From: Scytonematopsis contorta HA4267-MV1
GTDB taxonomy: Bacteria > Cyanobacteriota > Cyanobacteriia > Cyanobacteriales > Nostocaceae
Assembly (NCBI GenBank): GCA_019359035.1
Contig: JAHHIC010000073.1
Coordinates: 1 to 64,000, forward strand
Direction of reading: 5' to 3'
DNA length: 64,000 nucleotides
Made by a program: the position numbers and the translations under genes. The notes beneath the pieces were generated by a model. It did no database searches and was not told where the DNA came from. It saw nothing but the letters and a program-made list of their open reading frames with translations. Each line of letters begins with the position of its first letter. Position 1 is the stretch's first letter. Below are positions 1 through 6,678 of this stretch, piece by piece.

Positions 1-106
1 CCTTATAAAGAGAAATGAAATGCTAAAATATAGCTATGACAATTCTGTATTGCTTTAATCATATACTTTATAGCATAAACTAAACTGTTTAGTTTGCCCC
101 TGATGA

Positions 107-259
107 CAGCTACGCTATATTCACCCCAATTACTCCGTTGATGAGATTGCTTTCAAAGTAGGCTATCAGAATCTCAATCATTTCTATTGTCAGTTTCGCG
201 ATTACTATAAAAGTACTCCCCGAGCTTGGAAAGAGAAACAACGCGACCGCACAGTTTAG
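107..259 (+). pseudogene. AraC-family regulator, C-terminal HTH remnant
   Basis: The plus strand reads an open stretch of about 50 codons ending at TAG 257-259, with a stop just upstream (104-106) and no start codon. The peptide contains VDEIAFKVGYQNLNHF followed by a Phe/Tyr-rich helix and STPRAWKEKQ. This is the second helix-turn-helix of AraC/XylS regulators: 'I A x x V G Y x x x x x F x x x F' then 'G x T P x x Y/W R'. The first HTH and the sensor domain are absent, so this is a decayed tail and not a working gene. No neighbour suggests a target. Confidence 0.75.
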
Positions 260-393
260 CTTAGGAATTGTGACATCGGACGAGATGTTTTTAGCCTAAA
301 CCGACAGAAGCCCCAAAACTCGGTAGTGGGAAAGAATGCGAGTACCATGAACGAAGTTTCTAATATCCTGGTTCAGGACTTAGAACGCTTGCG

Positions 394-624
394 CTAGTTA
401 AATTCGGAAGTAAATTCTGCTGCTAGTCCTCGAGTCTGGGGTTGGCTCTTTGCAATACGTTCCCGCTCTACCAATGATGGCTCACTTGGACTTGGAATAA
501 AACCGCATAAAAATCTTTTTTCTATATCTGAAAGCTCGGTTATAGAATTTACACCTGCTTCCCAACCCACGTTTGTAGATTGCAATGAAGTATACAGATT
601 TTGCAGAAATTCATTATTTGTCAT
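394..624 (-). CDS. Short protein resembling the N-terminus of a cyanobacterial papain-type protease
   Basis: This encodes 76 residues with a strong ribosome site (TAAGGAGAAATTAATC before ATG), so translation is likely. The centre (CGFIPSPSEPSLVERERIAKSQ) resembles, from memory, the stretch before the mature domain of cyanobacterial C1A (papain-like) peptidases, where a G-x-x-P-x-P-x-E-P-S-L-E-E-R-E-Q motif is common. No catalytic Cys/His domain follows, so it would be a truncated protease or a stand-alone propeptide-like protein. It lies 36 bp downstream of the chagasin-type inhibitor gene on the same strand, which fits a former protease-inhibitor pair. The family assignment is tentative; the translation signal is clear. 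Confidence 0.5.
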   Translation of the reverse strand: MTNNEFLQNLYTSLQSTNVGWEAGVNSITELSDIEKRFLCGFIPSPSEPSLVERERIAKSQPQTRGLAAEFTSEFN

Positions 625-660
625 GATTAATTTCTCCTTAGGTAATAATTTACAATTGAA

Positions 661-987
661 CTAATAGATTCGTAACTTAATTGTGAAATGAGTAATATTT
701 GACTCATCTTTTTCCCAAAAACGCTTATATTTTAATTGGATTTGGTCTTCACCAACAGAGTTAGCTGTAAATGTAAAAATCCGTACTCCAGCACCTCCTG
801 TTGCAGAATCAAAATTTTGTAAATATTTGTCTTCTATGAGTTTTACTAAGTCACCATCTGTTTTAGTCACTTCCCATCGATAACCAGTAGTAGGATTTTC
901 GTTTAGTTGGATAAGAAAACTTTGACCGAGCGAGAACTCAAAAGTTTTACCGTTGTCTGATTGGCAAAGAATTAAGTTAGAGGACAT
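661..987 (-). CDS. Chagasin-type cysteine protease inhibitor (MEROPS I42)
   Basis: This encodes 108 residues without a signal peptide. It shows the three loops that chagasin-family inhibitors insert into the cleft of papain-like proteases: LNENPTTGYRW (about residues 29-39, the NPTTGY loop), a Gly-rich loop GGAGVRIFTF (about 64-73), and an R-F-W motif in KYKRFWE (about 85-91) in place of the usual RPW. The length is typical of the family. Without an export signal it probably protects the cytoplasm or acts on an internal C1 protease. It precedes the truncated protease-like gene by 36 bp on the same strand. No complete C1 protease is visible in the window, so its target is missing or elsewhere. 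Confidence 0.85.
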   Translation of the reverse strand: MSSNLILCQSDNGKTFEFSLGQSFLIQLNENPTTGYRWEVTKTDGDLVKLIEDKYLQNFDSATGGAGVRIFTFTANSVGEDQIQLKYKRFWEKDESNITHFTIKLRIY

Positions 988-1344
988 ATTTGTTTGCTCT
1001 CTTTTCTTTCTATATATACATACATAGATAATATTTCGATAACATATTATTGTTAATTAAATATTTTTAGTTAACTTCATAATTAATTATCAAAAATTTT
1101 TAGATTAAACTCAAAACTTTGGAACGGCAAAGATTGCATCAAAAAAGTACCCACCGGGGTACTTTACGCTGTAATCAAAATAGTATTCTGTAAAAGTTAG
1201 TTTGCTAATTAACTATATTTAGCTATTAGTTGAGCAAATAATTAATTATTTTTAGGCGATTGAGCAATCCAAGCTAGCATAACTGCAGTAAAATTAAGCT
1301 ATCTGCAACTAAGTATTTGATGTGTGAGGCATAGCAATCAATTT
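988..1344. other. Intergenic region, AT-rich
   Basis: This 357-bp gap lies between two minus-strand genes. It contains the terminator at 1141-1165 and otherwise AT-rich sequence, presumably including the promoter of the inhibitor gene. No further coding or repeat signal was seen. Confidence 0.5.
1141..1165 (-). terminator. Rho-independent terminator downstream of the DUF1822 gene
   Basis: Read on the minus strand it gives a perfect 9-bp stem AAAGTACCC / GGGTACTTT around a 4-base loop (CGGT), followed by a run of T. It lies about 180 bp past the stop of the minus-strand sigma-like/DUF1822 pair. Confidence 0.7.
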
Positions 1345-2292
1345 TCAAACGATAAAATTTTCTATCACACTAATATCTGCCAAAGCTATCTTGATGCTGA
1401 AAGTATCTCCAACAGAAGCACCAAACTCCAATTCTATTTTTTTATTATCATTTTTGGCTTTAGCTTCTAATAGAGCAGTTCCTTCGTCATCAAGAATAAT
1501 AACATGTAGCATATGTGGCAAGTACTCTTGACCGTGTGTTGTGACTAACTCCACAATAATATTAAACTCATCCTCGTTACTTTCATCGCGGTCAAGCTTA
1601 ACTACTATCCCCACAGATTCCTTGTTAGATTCTATACCAAAATCAATCAACTTAGCACGCTCAACAGAATTTTTTAAATCCTCGGATGCGCTTCTAAACT
1701 GCCAAACTGGTTCAGTAAAAACGATAGATTCAATTGACAACCAACTAGATTCAAAAATATTTTCAAACCATCTTTTTAAATTGACAAAATTATTACTGGC
1801 TAACGTAATTTCTTGTACTTCTATGCTGCCTAGATGTGACAATAAATTTTCTAAAGGTTGCAAAGAACTGATGGATAAATTATCACTTGATACCGACTTA
1901 ATAAACCCTAACAACTTAGCTGATTGTAAAGATTCACTGATTTGTACAGCTACATACCCAATTCGATTTGACTGAACTTCTGGTGGGAAATAGACAAACT
2001 GTGAATTTTCTAGAACTGGACGACATTCCAACTTCCCCAAATTTTTAATAAATAAATCAGCTATATCCATCAGAGTTTGTTGTACCGGATTCCAACTATC
2101 ACTCGCATAAGCGTCAGTTTCAAACCCCATACACTCTAGATAGAAATTTACGAAAGATACAGACAAGGTATTAAGCAAAACCTGCTGACTTTTTTCAGGT
2201 GTGGCTTGCTGTCTTGACCATTTTTCTGCTAGCCTGCGAGCGACGGTTGATATCGGACCAGTAAATGTAGAAAGCGTTGCTATGCTACTCAT
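1345..2292 (-). CDS. DUF1822 family protein
   Basis: This encodes 315 residues with a near-ideal ribosome site (GAGGAGGCAAATC before ATG). It contains the conserved DUF1822 block SVSFVNFYLECMGFETDAY, then WNPVQQTLMDIADL and GKLECRPVL (about residues 45-95), and further on the motif region YVAVQISESLQSAKLLGFI. DUF1822 is a cyanobacterial family of unknown function. The gene follows the sigma-like gene by 12 bp, so the two are cotranscribed; the same pairing recurs at 3848-6594. I infer that DUF1822 proteins partner the sigma-like regulators, possibly as sensors or anti-factors. Nothing in the sequence identifies an enzymatic activity, and there is no signal peptide or membrane helix. Confidence 0.8.
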   Translation of the reverse strand: MSSIATLSTFTGPISTVARRLAEKWSRQQATPEKSQQVLLNTLSVSFVNFYLECMGFETDAYASDSWNPVQQTLMDIADLFIKNLGKLECRPVLENSQFVYFPPEVQSNRIGYVAVQISESLQSAKLLGFIKSVSSDNLSISSLQPLENLLSHLGSIEVQEITLASNNFVNLKRWFENIFESSWLSIESIVFTEPVWQFRSASEDLKNSVERAKLIDFGIESNKESVGIVVKLDRDESNEDEFNIIVELVTTHGQEYLPHMLHVIILDDEGTALLEAKAKNDNKKIELEFGASVGDTFSIKIALADISVIENFIV

Positions 2293-2304
2293 GATTTGCC
2301 TCCT

Positions 2305-2955
2305 CTAAGTTAAGTCTTCAACACCACATAAATCTCTAAATTCTTCGCGAAAACTTTCTAAAGTTCGCTGATAAAAATTACTTAATGTTGCGACTGGAAT
2401 ATTCAATTCCTCTGAAATGTCTTTCCAAGATATACCTGACCATCTTTTAACAGCAATTTCTTGGAAATTTACTTTGGGATATTTTTTGATATGTGCTTGT
2501 TTAAAAATCCCTTTGGGGTCTATTTCTATATATCGTCTGATTTTTTTAAAAGTAAAAATATAATTATTCTCGTCCTCGCTATCGTCAAATACCACATCTT
2601 CCAGATTGTCTAATACAGAACTTTCAACATTAATTTCATTGGCTTTACCAATTATTTTGGGAATAGCTTCTTTAAAAAAACGTTGACTCAATAACATATT
2701 GACCCAAGTCATAAATGAGGCACGTTCCGGGTCATACTTATCAAGATTTTTACAAATATACAAAAATAGGTCTTGTACTGCCTCCTGATAAATTTGTTCA
2801 TAAACTCCTGGAAATTGACCTTTATATGGGTGGCAAAGTTTGCCTGAACGGTATGTAGCATCGATTAGTTTTGATAAAGTTATCCGTCTAACAGTTGTCC
2901 CCAAAGGGTGTTGTTGGGCTTGTAGAGCTAGCTCTTGAAGCTGTTGCTCGTTCAT
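2305..2955 (-). CDS. Sigma-70-like regulator, small form
   Basis: This encodes 216 residues. Residues about 65-100 (DLFLYICKNLDKYDPERASFMTWVNMLLSQRF) match sigma region 2 (core-binding and -10 recognition). The C-terminus (about 160-205) carries a helix-turn-helix like region 4: WSGISWKDISEELNIPVATLSNFYQRTL. The middle (about 105-150) is acidic and variable. It heads a two-gene transcription unit with DUF1822 (12-bp gap). Such sigma-like proteins are found in cyanobacteria near DUF1822 and CHAT-CHASE2 genes. It is likely a transcription regulator acting with RNA polymerase, but whether it is a true sigma factor cannot be decided from sequence alone. Confidence 0.7.
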   Translation of the reverse strand: MNEQQLQELALQAQQHPLGTTVRRITLSKLIDATYRSGKLCHPYKGQFPGVYEQIYQEAVQDLFLYICKNLDKYDPERASFMTWVNMLLSQRFFKEAIPKIIGKANEINVESSVLDNLEDVVFDDSEDENNYIFTFKKIRRYIEIDPKGIFKQAHIKKYPKVNFQEIAVKRWSGISWKDISEELNIPVATLSNFYQRTLESFREEFRDLCGVEDLT

Positions 2956-3268
2956 AAATTCATTTGTGAGAATTGTATTCCTCTAAAAACTATCGGATGG
3001 TAATTGTGGCTTTTATCCAAATCGTAGTAGCAAAGTTACAAAAATTTACAATAGATTTGATTTTTTGGGGAGGCTTCCCGTGAACACCCAGCGAATTCTA
3101 TTCACCGGAGGTTGGTTCGATAAACTCTGGTGCGTTTTATTACTAATATACTTTGAGTAATTTCCTCTGCCGACTCTAGATGTTGTAAAAAAGCACCTGG
3201 AGCAAGTGGGGGAGGTATAGTCTATTTTTATTGATAGCAGTGAGACTAAATATGTTTAGTCTTTATTT
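2956..3268. other. Intergenic region upstream of the sigma-like gene
   Basis: This 313-bp gap should hold the promoter of the minus-strand sigma-like/DUF1822 unit. I see no gene, palindromic repeat or recognisable regulatory element in it. Confidence 0.4.
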
Positions 3269-3668
3269 TTACTGGTCTGTAGCATCAGGGTCAACACCTA
3301 AATTTTTCAACATCTTTTTAAATTCCTCTACTTGCTGTTGTGCGGCTTCTTTTTGTAAGCGCTCAGTTTAGGCTTGCAGTTGTGCAACTTCTTTTTGTAA
3401 GCGTTCAGTTTCAACTTGCTGTTGCGCTGCATCGGCTCTCTCTTTATCTGTGGGTATTAACTGCTTATCTAAACTGAAAAACCTTAGCTTCTCATCATAA
3501 ATTCCCAGAAACAATTCCAGTTCTTCACTCCAAAGCCAACCATCATTATTTGCTAATAATGGTTCGTATTTACCATCCTGCAAACGAAAACCTTTAAACT
3601 CTAAAGTTTGAGGATGAAACCAGAAATATTCTAGTGTTTTAAAAGTATACGGATAGCTTTTTCGTAGG
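3269..3668 (-). pseudogene. Uma2 (DUF820) family endonuclease, broken C-terminal part
   Basis: The minus strand reads EYFWFHPQTLEFKGFRLQDG, then GWLWSEELELFLG, then a Gln/Glu-rich coiled coil ending VDPDATDQ at TAA 3269-3271. This is the C-terminal half of the Uma2 (PD-(D/E)XK-like, DUF820) family that is abundant in cyanobacteria. Two lesions are visible: an in-frame TAA at 3368-3370 inside the coiled coil, after which the frame continues for 33 codons, and loss of the catalytic N-terminal half, with the sequence running into a G/C-tract repeat at about 3676. The longest remaining open stretch is 71 codons (3583 to 3368). It is not functional as a nuclease. Confidence 0.75.
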
Positions 3669-3675
3669 ATTTATC

Positions 3676-3720
3676 GTAGCCCCCTCACGAAAAGCGGGGT
3701 AGGGGGTTGGGGGTGGGGTT
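3676..3720. repeat. G/C-tract palindromic repeat (GTAGCCCCCTC...GGGGGTGGGG family)
   Basis: The sequence pairs a CCCCCTC arm with GGGGTAGGGGG and ends GGGTTGGGGGTGGGGTT. Related copies occur at 9867-9910, 10018-10062, 32903-32940, 44908-44990 and 59505-59542. This copy sits where the Uma2 remnant loses its 5' part. Confidence 0.7.
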
Positions 3721-3847
3721 GGATTTTTGCATGAGTCCATATCCCCCATATATATAGAAGAAAGTAACGATTTGATGAACAAATTGCTTTTTATTCCAAG
3801 GAGGTGGAAAAATTGAGAAGAACAGGCATTGAGTAAGTATAAACACT

Positions 3848-5281
3848 GTGGCTTCAGTAGCAAAATTTTGGGAATTTGTCAAGATAAACTCGACTGGTAA
3901 GCGCCAGGTGGAAATGGTTATGACTGCTCAAACTTATTTACAATCAGCATTTCCAGAACTAGCTCAACAGGTTGAAGTCCCTGATACAACCTTGGCAAGA
4001 GAGCTTTGGCAAAAAATGCGGTCAGCTAAAAATGACGATGGTCGTTTGGCTGAAATTTGTTTGCGCTGCTATATATCTCACCAAGTTCATCAAGTTTGCT
4101 ATGACTTAGGAGTGCAATTTGGCAGTCGTCATGGCTTTAGTTGTGAAGATTTGTTGGCGTTTGTTTTAGATGATGAGGTACTCTTAGCCGAACATAACAG
4201 CACAAAAGTACAAAAATCAAGCTCGCAGTCGAGCGTTGCTTATAAATCATTAGCGACAACTGTTTTACAAACATTTGACCCAGCCAAAGGTTCACTAAAA
4301 ACATGGGTAAGCCGCTATGTGAAGCAACATCCAGAACTGAAAAGGTTTTTGCTTCAGTGCGGAGTTTATTTGGTTAGCGATTGGGCACTGTTGAATAATA
4401 CTAACCCCAAGGAATTACAACGGATTTTAACTAGGACATATAATTTAACGTCAGTTGAAATTCAGCAAACTTGCGAGTTATTAGTTAGTTATCATGCAGT
4501 CTATCGCGAAGACCGACTAAAACAGCGACTCACAGGGACAACCTTACCTTGTCAACCACCAAATTCGGAGCAGTTAACTCGCATCGCTAATGAATTAGAA
4601 GCTCTTACAGGTCAGAGACTTAGCTCAAAGATAATATTAAATCAATTACAAGCAGTTGCCACCAAATTGAGAAGATATCGAATTGCTGCACAAGGAGGTT
4701 CGATTTCTTCGGTTTCTTTAGATGAACCAGAAATTCAACCAATTGTAGAGCGTTCACCAACAACTCAAGATGATGAAGAACAGCTGGAATTTATCCAGTT
4801 ATATCAAAATCAATTTTTACAATGTTTAGATAATTCTCTATCACAAGTAATTGACGATGCTCTTGCCAATTTATCCCGTAAACGTTCTCCTAGTAAAGAA
4901 ATTGAAAAAATATTTTTAACAGGACTACATTTGCTTCATTGTCAGGGTCAATCAATGCCCCAAATTGCACCACAAATTGGGCTAAAAAAACAATATGAAG
5001 TCACTCGCTTATTAAAACTAAACGAATTACGTACCGATATTCGTCAACGGTTGTTAGTGCTTTTGCGCTCGTGCGTTCTTGAAAGCGCCAAATTATTCGC
5101 AGACCCCGAACGTTTGCAAAGTTTAGATAAGCAGGTGGAGTTAATTCTTGATGAGCAAATTTCTGGAATTATCCAGGAAGCAGAATCTGAGGTAAGAAAT
5201 CCAGTCAGAAATAAACCTTTACGTAGCTTACTAGCTCGTCGCATTTGCCTTTATCTTAATTCCAGGAATAACCGGCTATGA
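3848..5281 (+). CDS. Sigma-70-like regulator, large form
   Basis: This encodes 477 residues from a GTG start; ATG codons at residues 23 and 25 are alternative starts. Two blocks recall sigma factors. About residues 138-175, FDPAKGSLKTWVSRYVKQHPEL resembles region 2 ('F D P x x G x F x T W'). About 355-400, QGQSMPQIAPQIGLKKQYEVTRLLKL is a helix-turn-helix like region 4. The rest is helical and not recognisable. The stop overlaps the start of the DUF1822 gene by 4 bp (ATGA), so the two are translationally coupled. It heads the run that continues into CHAT-CHASE2, a DUF928-like protein and TpsA. Its likely role is transcription control of this run; direct evidence is only the motif similarity. 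Confidence 0.6.
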   Translation: MASVAKFWEFVKINSTGKRQVEMVMTAQTYLQSAFPELAQQVEVPDTTLARELWQKMRSAKNDDGRLAEICLRCYISHQVHQVCYDLGVQFGSRHGFSCEDLLAFVLDDEVLLAEHNSTKVQKSSSQSSVAYKSLATTVLQTFDPAKGSLKTWVSRYVKQHPELKRFLLQCGVYLVSDWALLNNTNPKELQRILTRTYNLTSVEIQQTCELLVSYHAVYREDRLKQRLTGTTLPCQPPNSEQLTRIANELEALTGQRLSSKIILNQLQAVATKLRRYRIAAQGGSISSVSLDEPEIQPIVERSPTTQDDEEQLEFIQLYQNQFLQCLDNSLSQVIDDALANLSRKRSPSKEIEKIFLTGLHLLHCQGQSMPQIAPQIGLKKQYEVTRLLKLNELRTDIRQRLLVLLRSCVLESAKLFADPERLQSLDKQVELILDEQISGIIQEAESEVRNPVRNKPLRSLLARRICLYLNSRNNRL

Positions 5282-6594
5282 ACTACCAACCTGCATCAAT
5301 GTTAAACTTTACAGACTCAATCGATTGGCTATCTTTTAACGATACTCGAACCAAATTACTACCAGAACATATTCGTAAGGCTGCACATTTTAGTGAGTCA
5401 ATTTATTCATCGCAACAACGTTGGCAAACTTACCTTTGTGCATTAGGGGTTTTAGGTTTTGAAGAATGGCTTCAAGAACGCGCTCCAGATTTGTCTGTAG
5501 AAATTGAGGAAGCTTCAATTTGGCAACCGGAATATGCAAATTTGATAGCCGCAGCTAGTAATATTAGTATTGGTTCCTTTAAACTCTGTATCATCACTTC
5601 CAACAATTTTAGTGATGGATATAGCATTCCCTTTGCAGTTTTTGATATCCCCAGATTTGCCGCTCACTTTTATGTATTAATGCAAGTAGAAGAAGAAGAG
5701 GAGCAAGTTGCTGTATTGGGGTTTATGACTTACAAACAGTTTAGTAGCTATCAACAAACAGCAGGTTTACATACAAAATTCACAATAGACAAAGATTGGA
5801 CATATCAAATTCCCGAAACTCATTTTAACCCTGATTCCAACGATTTATTATTAAATCTCCGCTGTTTGAACGCTGATGCGATTCAACTGCCCGTCAAAAC
5901 ACAAGATTTACAGAGTGACACATTATTAGTGTTGCAGGAAAAATTAGGGACATTAAAATCACAGTTACAAATCAAACGTCCTTGGGAATTATTAACAGTA
6001 GAAGAAGGTTTAATACTTTTAAGTCACCAAAATTTAATTAAATATACTTACGAAGCTACTCTTCCCTCACCAGTACAACCTCTTATTAACGTTGGTCTTT
6101 GGTTCAACAATCAAATCGATACATTAGCAAGAGAATTGGGTTGGATGTTAATGCCATCTTTATTAGTAGCTTCAGAGTTACGCTCTTTACGAGAAGATTT
6201 TGAATCGATTAGAAACGGATTAGAGCAGCAGTCAATTCATATACCCTCAACAGCACGAGGTGCTTATCGCGATTTGGAATGGGAGGGAGGAAGTTTTCGA
6301 TTATACGCAATTACTTGGGTACTATCGGAAACATTTGAAAACCAAGAGTGGATGCTATTAATTGCCTTAGGTCCGAATTCTGAAGGGCATATGCCAAAAA
6401 CTCTTAAACTAGAGGTCGGAGATGAAATACAATTATTATTTGCACAATCACTTCTAGACACAAGCGAAGGTATACTTTATGCCCAAGTTATTGGCAATTG
6501 GAACGAGCGATTTTGGGTGACGGTAACCGCAGATGAAAAGACGGTAATTGAGCTTCCACCTTTTGGTTTGGTGACTGGTGATGTTGACTGTTGA
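5278..6594 (+). CDS. DUF1822 family protein
   Basis: This encodes 438 residues, with ATG overlapping the stop of the sigma-like gene by 4 bp. Recognisable DUF1822 features are SQQRWQTYLCALGVLGFEEWLQE (about residues 43-65), which corresponds to the conserved 'x x Y L x x L G x E' block, and FAAHFYVLMQVEEEEEQVAVLGFMTY (about 120-145). The protein is longer than the 315-residue DUF1822 at 1345 and carries a C-terminal half (about 240-438) of mixed beta character. It has no signal peptide or membrane helix, so it is probably cytoplasmic with the sigma-like partner. The last codons lie in a short GACTGTTGACTGGTG-type repeat. Function is unknown; the repeated coupling to sigma-like genes is the best clue. 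Confidence 0.75.
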   Translation: MNYQPASMLNFTDSIDWLSFNDTRTKLLPEHIRKAAHFSESIYSSQQRWQTYLCALGVLGFEEWLQERAPDLSVEIEEASIWQPEYANLIAAASNISIGSFKLCIITSNNFSDGYSIPFAVFDIPRFAAHFYVLMQVEEEEEQVAVLGFMTYKQFSSYQQTAGLHTKFTIDKDWTYQIPETHFNPDSNDLLLNLRCLNADAIQLPVKTQDLQSDTLLVLQEKLGTLKSQLQIKRPWELLTVEEGLILLSHQNLIKYTYEATLPSPVQPLINVGLWFNNQIDTLARELGWMLMPSLLVASELRSLREDFESIRNGLEQQSIHIPSTARGAYRDLEWEGGSFRLYAITWVLSETFENQEWMLLIALGPNSEGHMPKTLKLEVGDEIQLLFAQSLLDTSEGILYAQVIGNWNERFWVTVTADEKTVIELPPFGLVTGDVDC

Positions 6595-6610
6595 CTGGTG
6601 ACTGGTGACT
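6571..6610. repeat. Short tandem repeat of the GTGACTG/GTTGACT type
   Basis: Imperfect heptamer repeats (GTTGACT, GGTGACT) run across the stop codon of the DUF1822 gene. This is the same STRR family as the longer array at 16834-16903. Confidence 0.6.
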
Positions 6611-6678
6611 ATTTTAAAGTTTCTGTTAATTTTTCTCTTTCCTAAGAATTTACACTGATTTAGAACTTATATTTGATT

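Noticed and set aside
347-397. 16-codon frame MNEVSNILVQDLERLR
   Set aside because: Too short to support, no clear ribosome site; may be chance sequence between decayed genes.
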